Source: a virus. From it: DNA of 23,475 nucleotides. Numbering within the stretch: the stretch's first letter is position 1; every line of letters begins with the position of its first letter. Under the pieces are notes generated by a model, which made no database searches, was not told the origin of the DNA, and saw only the letters and a list, made by a program, of their open reading frames with translations. Shown here piece after piece: positions 1 through 6,485 of the stretch. The translations under genes were made by a program, and so were the position numbers. The stretch is taken from the IMG/VR virus record IMGVR_UViG_3300010354_000676, positions 1-23,475 of that record. The stretch is one strand, 5' to 3'.

Positions 1-1
1 C

Positions 2-121
2 ATCTGCGAGCAGCTGATCTACCGCATCTACGCGCACCCGGACGAGCCGGCAGGCGCGCACATCACCGCGTACCACGTCGAGCTGTCGCAGGCTGACGGG
101 CTCGCGCCCGAGGAGGACTGA
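2..121 (+). CDS. 3' end of an unrecognised gene (partial)
   Basis: An open frame runs in from the left edge and stops at TGA 119-121. Only the last 39 residues are visible; they include a stretch rich in Tyr, Ile and His and an acidic tail ending Pro-Glu-Glu-Asp. The stop codon overlaps the ATG of the next gene by one base, so the two genes are probably translationally coupled and co-transcribed. The piece is too short to assign to any family. Confidence 0.6.
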   Translation: MCEQLIYRIYAHPDEPAGAHITAYHVELSQADGLAPEED

Positions 122-1080
122 TGAGCGTGAAGGCAGCGAGGACCGTCAAGTCGGGCAAGTGCAGGCCGCGCGAGGTCACCGAGAAGGTCGCCATCCGCAC
201 TGTGACCCCATCGTCGTACGCAGTCGAGATGGTCAGCCAGTCACCTGCTACGTTCGAGCAGTCGTTCTTCCTTGCGTCCGATGTCCACTGGGACAACGCC
301 CACTCAGACCAAGACCTGTTCCTCAAGCACCTTGCGCAGATGCGCGAGCGCGACGGGTACTGGATGCTGAACGGCGACTTCCTGTGCCTGATGCAGGGCT
401 CATGGGATCCGCGCAAGTCGATGTCGGCGTGCCGCCCCGAGCACAAGGTCGATGACTACCTCGACGCCGTGATCCGCACCGCAGCCGACGCGCTGGCGCC
501 GTACGCCGACCGCCTTCTCATGTACGCGCCCGGCAATCATGAGACGGCGATCCTGAAGCGGCACAATAGCAACATGGTCGAGCGGCTCGTACAGGCGCTC
601 AAGGTGCGCAACCCGGCGTGCAAGGCGGTTGCCGCCTCCTACGCCAACTTCATCACGTTCCGCGTGACCAATCCCGGCGGGCACACGGTCGGCAACCCAG
701 TCGTCATGTACGCGCACCACGGGTACGGCGGTGGCGGGCCCGTCACGCGCGGCACGATCCAGACCGCACGCATGGCGGTCTACCTGCCCGACGCGCATCT
801 CGTGTGGACCGGTCATACGCATGACGAGTGGCGGCTCCCCATCGAGCGGTGGCGCCTGAGCGCGCGCGGCTTCCCGTACTCCGACCGCGCCGTCCACTTC
901 CGCACCGCCGGGTACAAGGACGAGTTCAGCCCGCAGAACGGGTGGGCGATCGAGCGCGGGCATCCGCCCAAGCCCAAGGGCGGCGCATGGCTACGGCTGT
1001 TTGGCGACCGCACGCAGGCTCCGCACTCGATCGACAGCACCAGATGGGCCGTGCGCTACGAGGTCACCGAGGCGATCTGA
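121..1080 (+). CDS. Calcineurin-like metallophosphoesterase
   Basis: This 319-residue protein carries all the hallmarks of the dinuclear-metal phosphoesterase superfamily in order: Asp54-x-His56, Gly85-Asp86, Gly138-Asn-His140-Glu141, a His-His pair at 199-200, and Gly231-His-Thr-His234. Members hydrolyse phosphomono- or phosphodiester bonds in nucleic acids, nucleotides or phosphoproteins; the substrate here cannot be told. The first 45 residues are basic and lie outside the catalytic core. The start is supported by a strong Shine-Dalgarno sequence AGGAGG at 111-116, 4 nt before the ATG. Phage members are usually found among DNA-metabolism genes, but here the gene lies just before the lysis-like cluster. 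The family call is firm; the role is unknown. Confidence 0.88.
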   Translation: MSVKAARTVKSGKCRPREVTEKVAIRTVTPSSYAVEMVSQSPATFEQSFFLASDVHWDNAHSDQDLFLKHLAQMRERDGYWMLNGDFLCLMQGSWDPRKSMSACRPEHKVDDYLDAVIRTAADALAPYADRLLMYAPGNHETAILKRHNSNMVERLVQALKVRNPACKAVAASYANFITFRVTNPGGHTVGNPVVMYAHHGYGGGGPVTRGTIQTARMAVYLPDAHLVWTGHTHDEWRLPIERWRLSARGFPYSDRAVHFRTAGYKDEFSPQNGWAIERGHPPKPKGGAWLRLFGDRTQAPHSIDSTRWAVRYEVTEAI

Positions 1081-1089
1081 CTCCGCGCG

Positions 1090-1103
1090 TAGAGTGTGGT
1101 GGC
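1090..1103 (+). promoter_or_regulatory. Late-type -10 element TAGAGT before a probable leaderless start
   Basis: TAGAGT lies at 1090-1095, 8 nt before ATG 1104, in the only short gap between the phosphoesterase and the next gene. No Shine-Dalgarno sequence is seen. The same TAnnGT-N6-8-AT(G/C) layout occurs at 2661, 11945, 14041 and 15229. TGAC lies 8 nt upstream of the hexamer. Promoter function is inferred from this recurrence. Confidence 0.55.
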
Positions 1104-1343
1104 ATGAGCGACAAGCAACCCGAGACACGTCCGCAGCGCCGGCGACGGCTCATGCGGCAGGCCTGCGCGCAGATCATCGAGGCCGCAGACGCGGATGCCG
1201 TCGTGGTCGTGGCGTCGTACAACGATGCCGACCGCACGCACGTCCGCCTCGCGTCGGCAGGCAATCGCGTCCTCTGCGCCACGATGCTCGACATCGCCAG
1301 CGAGAAGATGCAGGAGATCATGGACGAGGACGGCGACGAATGA
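1104..1343 (+). CDS. Hypothetical protein, 79 aa
   Basis: This small protein has a basic N-terminus (Arg-rich, residues 8-17), a hydrophobic Ala/Val core strand near residues 27-37 and an acidic C-terminus. No family is recognised and no membrane segment or signal peptide is evident. The start at 1104 is chosen because a TAGAGT element sits 8 nt upstream and no ribosome binding site is visible, which suggests a leaderless mRNA. The stop overlaps the next ATG as ATGA (1340-1343), so it leads a tightly packed operon with the putative lysis genes. It could be a small regulatory or lysis-timing protein, but nothing in the sequence proves this. Confidence 0.6.
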   Translation: MSDKQPETRPQRRRRLMRQACAQIIEAADADAVVVVASYNDADRTHVRLASAGNRVLCATMLDIASEKMQEIMDEDGDE

Positions 1344-1570
1344 ACAGCACGACGGAATCGGAGCTCGCCACGATCATGCTCGCCATCGGGCGCCTCGAAG
1401 GCAAGGTCGATAGCCTGCTCGCGCGGCAGGACGAGTTGCAGGGCGCCATTCAGCGCCTAGAGACGCGCGTGCACGACATCGAGGGCATGAAGCACAAGAT
1501 GCTCGGTGCCGCTGCCGTCATCGGCGCGGTCGTGTCGCTCGCCATGCGGTTCGTGAAGATCGGGCCGTGA
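1340..1570 (+). CDS. XhlA-like small membrane protein, putative holin or holin accessory
   Basis: The 76-residue product has an N-terminal amphipathic coiled coil (about residues 8-50, heptads of Leu/Ile/Val with Glu, Arg and Gln) followed by one hydrophobic helix (about residues 54-70) and a short basic tail. This is the layout of the XhlA/haemolysin family, which acts with phage holins at the cytoplasmic membrane; single-helix holins can look the same. The ATG overlaps the previous stop and has a GAGGA-type sequence upstream. It is immediately followed by a lipobox protein and later by a 40-residue membrane peptide, which fits a lysis cluster, although no endolysin is present in the window. 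Assignment is by architecture only. Confidence 0.6.
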   Translation: MNSTTESELATIMLAIGRLEGKVDSLLARQDELQGAIQRLETRVHDIEGMKHKMLGAAAVIGAVVSLAMRFVKIGP

Positions 1571-2187
1571 GTTCGCGCCGTATGCGAATTGCGGCGCTGT
1601 CACCAAAACGTATGGGGATTGCGGCGTTCGTACTCGTTTTGGGGACAATCGGCTGCAGCGACACGCAGCGGATAGCCGATGCAAGCGGGGTGATCCGCAC
1701 CAGCGCCGAGAGCAGCAAGGCCCGGTTCGAGCGTGTCGAAACGTCGGCACTTGCGGCCAACGACAGACAGATTGTCACAGAGGCGCGCGCCGGGGCGAAG
1801 GAACAAGCGACGATCATCGGGGCGACCGAGGCGATCGTCCGAGCCCTGCCGGGCGTCAAGGACGTGACGCCGTGGTGGGCGACCGTCCTGACCTACGGGC
1901 TCATCGCCCTATCCGTGGTAGGCGTGGTGGCGCTCCTGTGGATGACCGGGCTCGGCGCGTTCGTGAAGCGCCTACTGGCGGCGGTAGGGCTCATGATCCC
2001 GGCAGCGGAGCGGCGCGAGGCTAACCTCGCCGCCAAGGCAATCGACTACGGAAGCGACGTATCGGTCCGCGAGTGGATAGCCGCACGCCGCGCATCCGAC
2101 CCCATGTTCGACGCGGCCTACAGGAGAGAGCGACGTGATCGCAAGAAAAGGACAGATGGACGGACCAAGCCAGCCGATCGACCTTGA
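1567..2187 (+). CDS. Lipobox protein with internal membrane helix; spanin candidate
   Basis: The frame opens with GTG at 1567 overlapping the previous stop; ATG codons at 1582 and 1612 are alternatives. From Met16 (nt 1612) the N-terminus is a short hydrophobic signal ending in a lipobox-like Gly-Thr-Ile-Gly-Cys30, predicting a lipoprotein. A helical Ala/Glu-rich segment (31-100) follows, then a strong transmembrane helix (about 104-130) and a basic, probably cytoplasmic tail of about 75 residues. A lipoprotein N-terminus plus a C-proximal transmembrane helix is the plan of unimolecular spanins such as T1 gp11, which span the periplasm and disrupt the outer membrane. The long tail is unusual for that group. 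It could instead be an ordinary inner-membrane protein using the first start. The gene lies next to the XhlA-like gene. Confidence 0.55.
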   Translation: MSSRRMRIAALSPKRMGIAAFVLVLGTIGCSDTQRIADASGVIRTSAESSKARFERVETSALAANDRQIVTEARAGAKEQATIIGATEAIVRALPGVKDVTPWWATVLTYGLIALSVVGVVALLWMTGLGAFVKRLLAAVGLMIPAAERREANLAAKAIDYGSDVSVREWIAARRASDPMFDAAYRRERRDRKKRTDGRTKPADRP

Positions 2188-2425
2188 TGGGATCGAGGAC
2201 GGGAAGCCGTGGATGCAGTTCGTGTGGCCCGTGTACTCGTGGGACCGATGCGGGACGAGGGCGAAGAAGCTGCGCATGAACGTGGACCCCGAGCACCCCG
2301 GCACGGTCGGCATCGAGATCGACCTTGACGACGGGGAGACGGTCGCCGCTATGATTCGGACTGCCGACCTGATGCGCTTCGTGGCGCACGCGGTCGCGCT
2401 CACTGGAGACAAGACCCCATGCTGA
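2135..2425 (+). CDS. Hypothetical protein, 96 aa
   Basis: The GTG start at 2135 is preceded by a clear AGGAGAG ribosome binding site at 2122-2128, inside the end of the upstream gene, so translation is coupled by a 53-bp overlap. An ATG at 2156 would give a product 7 residues shorter. The protein is acidic with a conserved-looking Asp-Asp-Gly-Glu turn near residue 69; it has one Cys near residue 43 and one at its last residue, and no membrane helix or signal. No family is recognised. Its position between the spanin candidate and the 40-residue membrane peptide only shows that it belongs to the same operon. Confidence 0.6.
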   Translation: MIARKGQMDGPSQPIDLDGIEDGKPWMQFVWPVYSWDRCGTRAKKLRMNVDPEHPGTVGIEIDLDDGETVAAMIRTADLMRFVAHAVALTGDKTPC

Positions 2426-2541
2426 CCTTCGCAGATGCTTCGTCCTTCCTCGGCTCGATCTGGTTCGCCGTCATGCTCGGCCTCGTCGGCTACATCGCCG
2501 GCAACGTGCTGCCCATCGGCAAGCTGTTCAAGAAGGACTGA
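2419..2541 (+). CDS. Small membrane peptide, 40 aa
   Basis: An ATG at 2419 overlaps the end of the preceding gene and opens a 40-residue frame ending in TGA 2539-2541. The peptide has one hydrophobic helix of about 20 residues (residues 12-32, including Trp15 and a Gly-rich face) and ends in Lys-Leu-Phe-Lys-Lys-Asp, a positively charged tail that should stay in the cytoplasm. Size and charge fit a minimal holin or lysis accessory, the last gene of the lysis-like cluster. At this length chance cannot be fully excluded, but the overlap, the helix and the strong hairpin after it support a real gene. Confidence 0.5.
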   Translation: MLTFADASSFLGSIWFAVMLGLVGYIAGNVLPIGKLFKKD

Positions 2542-2547
2542 AACACA

Positions 2548-2592
2548 CCCGGCGCACCGCTCCGCTTCGGCGTGACGTGCATCAAGGCCGGG
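2548..2592 (+). other. Possible folded RNA element after the lysis-like cluster
   Basis: CCCGGC at 2548-2553 can pair with GCCGGG at 2587-2592, and the adjoining GCAC (2554-2557) with GTGC (2577-2580), leaving a GC-rich inner part that can form a further short stem. This may be a second terminator or a folded RNA, or a chance result of high GC. No coding frame is convincing here. Confidence 0.3.
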
Positions 2593-2611
2593 TCACAACC
2601 TCCCCCCCGGA

Positions 2612-2649
2612 CGGCAACGCCTGCGCCCATGTCGGTGCGGGCGTTGTCG
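2612..2649 (+). terminator. Strong hairpin, probable terminator or RNA stabiliser
   Basis: The arms 2612-2627 and 2634-2649 form a continuous 16-bp stem with three G-U pairs and a 6-nt loop (CATGTC). There is no run of T after it, so simple intrinsic termination is not certain. It lies between the last lysis-like gene and the promoter of the packaging operon, where a transcription boundary is expected. Confidence 0.55.
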
Positions 2650-2660
2650 CATGCACGCGA

Positions 2661-2672
2661 TACAGTTCCCGC
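2661..2672 (+). promoter_or_regulatory. Late-type -10 element TACAGT before a probable leaderless terminase start
   Basis: TACAGT at 2661-2666 is followed by 6 nt and then ATG 2673. There is no Shine-Dalgarno sequence in the gap, so transcription probably starts at or within a base or two of the ATG. A TTGTC lies 12 nt upstream of the hexamer, but no -35 box is found at normal spacing. Confidence 0.6.
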
Positions 2673-3008
2673 ATGAGTGACATCGTTCCCTCGGAGGGTC
2701 AGGGCGGCTCTCCGCTCTTCAAGGATCCGCACCACATCCGCGAGGATCTGCGCACGCTGACCGCTGCGCTCCGCGCCGGGTGGAACGTGCCGGACGACGT
2801 GCGCCGTGACGCGCTCGCGGTCGCCGCAGGCATCATGCGCGAGGGCGACCACGCGCGGGACCGGATTGCCGCCGTGCGCCTGCTCGTGCAGATGCGCAAG
2901 GATGACGTGGAGGCGCTGGCGCTGCTCGACAAGATCGGCAGGCTTGAGAGCGGGGAGGCGACCGAGCGCATCGAGCTCAAGCCCGTGACCTTCGAGCGGC
3001 GGGACTGA
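2673..3008 (+). CDS. Putative terminase small subunit
   Basis: The 111-residue helical protein ends with a stop overlapping the ATG of the large terminase (TGATG), the usual position of the small terminase, which recognises packaging sites and regulates the large subunit. The central part (about 32-75) has the Trp-x-Val-Pro, Arg-rich and Ala-Ala-x-Arg-Leu-Leu pattern seen in many small terminases that lack an obvious helix-turn-helix. The start is chosen at ATG 2673 because the TACAGT element lies 6 nt before it; an upstream in-frame ATG at 2577 would run through the hairpin. The function rests mainly on position and general resemblance. Confidence 0.7.
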   Translation: MSDIVPSEGQGGSPLFKDPHHIREDLRTLTAALRAGWNVPDDVRRDALAVAAGIMREGDHARDRIAAVRLLVQMRKDDVEALALLDKIGRLESGEATERIELKPVTFERRD

Positions 3009-4219
3009 TGGCCGCCGAGCTGCGCCTGCCCGCGCTGTACGCCAAGCAGTATGAGGCGGTGCACGACCCGCGCCGCATCGTCGTCATCGAGGCATCGACC
3101 AAGGCCGGCAAGACCGCCGGGACGATGGTGTGGCTCCTCGGGCACGCGTGGAACGACAAGACCGAGGGGCACGCCTACTGGTGGGTCGCCCCGGTCTACC
3201 AGCAGAGCCGCATCGCCTTCGACCGCATGAAGGCGTGGCTCCGAGCCGCCGACGCCACCAAGCGCGTATGGAAGTCGCACGACACCGAGATGTGGATCGA
3301 GCTCGCCAACGGGTGCCGCATCTGGTTCAAGTCGGGCGACGATCCCGACAACCTGTACGGCGAGGACGTGTACGGGGCGGTGCTCGACGAGGCGACCCGG
3401 ATGCGCGAGGAGTCGTGGCACGCCGTCCGCTCGACCCTGACCGCGACGCGGGCGCCCGTGCGCATCATCGGCAACGTCCGGGGCCGGCGGAACTGGGTGC
3501 ACCGGCTCGCGCAGCGGGCGCAGTCCGAGCCGGCGGGCGACATCGGCTACCACAAGCTGACCGCGTGGGATGCGGTCGAGGGCGGCGTGATCCGGCGCGA
3601 GGAGGTCGAGGCGGCGATGCGCGACCTGCCGGCGGCCGTGTTCAAGGAGCTCTACCTCGCCGAGCCATCGGACGATGGCGGCAACCCGTTCGGCATCGAC
3701 GCCATCGCCAAGTGCGTCCGCCCGCTAGGCGACAAGTCGGTCGCCGTGTGGGGTGTGGACCTCGCAAAGAGCCAGGACTGGACGGTCGCGGTGGGGCTCG
3801 ATATGGATGGGAATACCGTCGCCCTCGAGCGCTGGCAGGGTCAGTGGGGCGACACCCGCGAGCGGCTGATTCGTCTCATTTGTGATACGCCCGCGCTCAT
3901 CGACTCGACGGGCGTCGGCGACCCCATCGTCGAGGATCTGCAGCGGGCGCTGCCGAGCGTCGAGGGGTTCAAGTTCACGGCACCCTCGAAGCAGCAGATC
4001 ATGGAGGGGCTCGCCGCCGCGATACAGCAAGGGTGCATTTCCGTGCCAGACGGGTGGCTCCGCGCGGAGCTCGAAGCGTTCGGCTACGAGCACACCCGCA
4101 CAGGCGTAAGGTATGAGGCGCCACCCGGACTGCACGACGACGGCGTCTGCGCCCTCGCCCTGGCGGTCAGGCATCACGCGCACGCGCACTCGAACACCCT
4201 CGACATACGGATCTTCTGA
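3008..4219 (+). CDS. Terminase large subunit (ATPase and nuclease)
   Basis: This motor protein pumps DNA into the procapsid and cuts concatemers. The 403-residue sequence shows a Walker A-type loop Ala29-Ser-Thr-Lys-Ala-Gly-Lys35-Thr36, a Walker B segment ending Leu-Asp127-Glu128, and a C-terminal RNase H-fold nuclease with acidic residues at Asp251 (Val-Asp-Leu-Ala), Asp299 (Ile-Asp-Ser-Thr) and Asp377-Asp378. Length is slightly below the usual 420-550 residues but both domains appear complete. The ATG overlaps the previous stop (TGATG), so it is coupled to the small subunit; no strong ribosome binding site is seen. The portal gene follows after 4 bp. Confidence 0.93.
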   Translation: MAAELRLPALYAKQYEAVHDPRRIVVIEASTKAGKTAGTMVWLLGHAWNDKTEGHAYWWVAPVYQQSRIAFDRMKAWLRAADATKRVWKSHDTEMWIELANGCRIWFKSGDDPDNLYGEDVYGAVLDEATRMREESWHAVRSTLTATRAPVRIIGNVRGRRNWVHRLAQRAQSEPAGDIGYHKLTAWDAVEGGVIRREEVEAAMRDLPAAVFKELYLAEPSDDGGNPFGIDAIAKCVRPLGDKSVAVWGVDLAKSQDWTVAVGLDMDGNTVALERWQGQWGDTRERLIRLICDTPALIDSTGVGDPIVEDLQRALPSVEGFKFTAPSKQQIMEGLAAAIQQGCISVPDGWLRAELEAFGYEHTRTGVRYEAPPGLHDDGVCALALAVRHHAHAHSNTLDIRIF

Positions 4220-4223
4220 CCAC

Positions 4224-6485
4224 ATGGGCATCCTCGACATCTTCCGTCGCAAGGCACAGGAGACAGCGGAGCGGTACTTCGAGTCGTCGCTGTCGGTGAT
4301 CGACAAGAGCGGCCGGCCCAAGGCGCAGCCGTTCTCCTACCGCGCGGCGGTCGCTGCGTACCAGTCGTGGATCTACGCGGCGGCGTCGATCAACGCGCAA
4401 GCGGTCGCGTCCGTGCCGCTGCGCCTCTACGTCCGCTCGCGCGCCAACGGGCGCAAGCTCTTCGACACGCGCCCCGTGCCGACCGCCCGTAAGAAATACC
4501 TGCGCGGGGATCTTTCGGTGCAGCCCTCGAGCCTCGTGCGCCGCAAGGCGCTCGCAGGCGACTTCGAGGAGGTGAGCACCGAGCATCCCGTGCTCGAGGT
4601 GCTGCGCAAGGCGAATAGCGTGGACGACGGCTTCGGGCTCGCCATGAGCCGCATCCTGTTCCTTGAGCTCACGGGCAACGCCTATCTCCACCCGGTCATT
4701 GACCCGACGCTCAACGTGCCGACGGAGCTCTGGACGATGCCGAGCCATCTCGTAAAGGTGCTGCCGAGCACGGACGGCCTGATCGCCGGCTACCGCTACG
4801 GCATCGACTCGCAGGCAGAGGTGGACTTCACGCCGGACGAGGTCATCCACTTCAAGCGCCCGAACCCAAAGAGCCTGCTCTACGGGCTCGGCAAGGTGGA
4901 GGCGGCCTGGGGCGTCGTGCAGCAGAATGCCGCCGTGCACGAGATGGACTTGGCCACGTTCGAGAACATGGCGCGCCCGGACTACGCGGTGATCATTAAG
5001 GGCGGCGCCGGCAAGGAGCAGCTCGAGCGGTTCGAGACGAAGATCCGCGAGGCGCTGCAGGGCACCCGCAAGAGCGGCAAGTTCATGGCGATCACGGGCG
5101 ATGTCGAGCTCAAGCCGCTGTCGTTCCCGACGAAGGACTTGGGCGGGCGCGATGAGATCGTCGAGGAGATTGCCGCCATTTTCGGCGTGCCCGTCTCGAT
5201 GCTCAAGGCGAACGATCCCAACCTCGCCGCCGCCAAGAGCGGCTACGCGCAGTGGCGCGAGAGCACCATCGCCCCGATCTGTCGGCTCGACGAGGAGACG
5301 CTCAACGCGAAGCTCCTGCCGCTGTTCGGGATCGAGGACGACGCCTACCTCGCGTACGACAACCCCGTCCCAGCCGACCGCCAGCAGGATCTCGTGGAGC
5401 GGCAGACGTCCGTCGCCGGCGGATGGCTCACCCCCAATGAGGCGCGCATCGAGGCGGGCTACGAGCCCTTCGACGATGACTCGGCAGATCGGCTCTACGT
5501 CAACGGACAGCCGCTAGGAGGCGCTGTGGGCGGCTTCTCGCTCGGAGGCGGCTTCGGGGCAGGCGCACCGCAGCCTGCCGCTAGCGAGGCTGCTGCGCCC
5601 CTCAACGGCGCGCAGATCCAGAGCGCCAACGACATCCTCCTTGGCGTTAGCGCTGGCACGGTCGCGCCCGCTGCGGCTATCGCCCTTATCCAAGCGCTCG
5701 GCGTCAGTCGGCAGCAAGCCGAGATCATGGTGCGAGCTCAATCGGGAATCGAGCTCCCGACGTCGGCGGTGCTTTCCGAAGCGGCGGTGCCCGGAGCCAA
5801 GCGGCTCGCGCTGCCCGCCGCCAAGCAAGACGACTGCGTGAGCGACAAGATCCGCACGCTGCTCGACGAGGGCTACCCGCGCGAGCAGGCAATCGCCATC
5901 GCCATCTCCATGTGCGAGGGCAAGGCGTGGCGCGACGCGGACCCCGCGAAGGCGGTCGGCGACGTGGACACGCGACCGACCGAGGAGATGGCACGGCTCG
6001 CCGCGCGTGGGCTGGAACTGCGCGCCGAGTTCAACCGGGGCGGTACGGAGGTCGGCGTGGCACGCGCACGCGACATCTCCAACCGCGCCAACCTCTCCGA
6101 GGAGACGATCCGGCGCATGGCGTCGTACTTCAGCCGTCACCGAGTTGACCTTGACGCCGAGGGCGCGCGACCCGGCGAGGACGGCTACCCGAGCGCAGGC
6201 GCGATCGCGTGGATGCTGTGGGGCGGCGACCCCAATGACCCCGATTCGGCAGGTGCGGCGTGGGCGAAGCGCAAGCAGGACGAGATCGACCGCGCGCGCG
6301 AGAAGTCGGCGACCCGTACGGCCATCGCCGAGTACGTGGCGCTGGTGGACGGGCGCGACGAGGCGAGCGACCGCAAGGCCATCGACACGCTGCTAGCGAC
6401 AGTCACCAAGAGCCTTGACCCCGTAGCGGTCAGCAACGCCAAGATGCTGGATTACCTTCTCAACGACGAGGACACGACCAAGTGA
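4224..6485 (+). CDS. Portal protein with long C-terminal extension
   Basis: The first 430 or so residues match the HK97-type portal: an opening Met-Gly-Ile-Leu-Asp-Ile-Phe, the Trp-Ile-Tyr-Ala-Ala-Ala-Ser-Ile-Asn region near 49-57, Gly-Asn-Ala-Tyr, and a Phe-Gly-Val-Pro-Val-Ser-Met-Leu segment. Portals form the dodecameric ring at one capsid vertex through which DNA passes. At 753 residues the protein is far longer than the usual 400-550. The extra part holds a Gly-rich linker (about 430-455), a helical module starting Leu-Asn-Gly-Ala-Gln (about 458-510), a Cys-containing helical segment (about 537-565), and a module with Arg-Gly-Leu-Glu and Trp-Met-Leu-Trp-Gly-Gly-Asp (about 593-680). I have seen the last module in other phage head proteins, but its role is unclear to me. 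The start follows the terminase stop by 4 bp. Confidence 0.9.
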   Translation: MGILDIFRRKAQETAERYFESSLSVIDKSGRPKAQPFSYRAAVAAYQSWIYAAASINAQAVASVPLRLYVRSRANGRKLFDTRPVPTARKKYLRGDLSVQPSSLVRRKALAGDFEEVSTEHPVLEVLRKANSVDDGFGLAMSRILFLELTGNAYLHPVIDPTLNVPTELWTMPSHLVKVLPSTDGLIAGYRYGIDSQAEVDFTPDEVIHFKRPNPKSLLYGLGKVEAAWGVVQQNAAVHEMDLATFENMARPDYAVIIKGGAGKEQLERFETKIREALQGTRKSGKFMAITGDVELKPLSFPTKDLGGRDEIVEEIAAIFGVPVSMLKANDPNLAAAKSGYAQWRESTIAPICRLDEETLNAKLLPLFGIEDDAYLAYDNPVPADRQQDLVERQTSVAGGWLTPNEARIEAGYEPFDDDSADRLYVNGQPLGGAVGGFSLGGGFGAGAPQPAASEAAAPLNGAQIQSANDILLGVSAGTVAPAAAIALIQALGVSRQQAEIMVRAQSGIELPTSAVLSEAAVPGAKRLALPAAKQDDCVSDKIRTLLDEGYPREQAIAIAISMCEGKAWRDADPAKAVGDVDTRPTEEMARLAARGLELRAEFNRGGTEVGVARARDISNRANLSEETIRRMASYFSRHRVDLDAEGARPGEDGYPSAGAIAWMLWGGDPNDPDSAGAAWAKRKQDEIDRAREKSATRTAIAEYVALVDGRDEASDRKAIDTLLATVTKSLDPVAVSNAKMLDYLLNDEDTTK

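Noticed and set aside
2577-2672. Upstream in-frame start of the small terminase
   Set aside because: It would translate the strong hairpin and a run of C, with no ribosome binding site; the leaderless layout at 2673 is more consistent.
2699-3553. 284-codon minus-strand frame across the two terminase genes
   Set aside because: Antisense shadow of the terminase genes with low-complexity Arg/Pro/Val composition and no family features.
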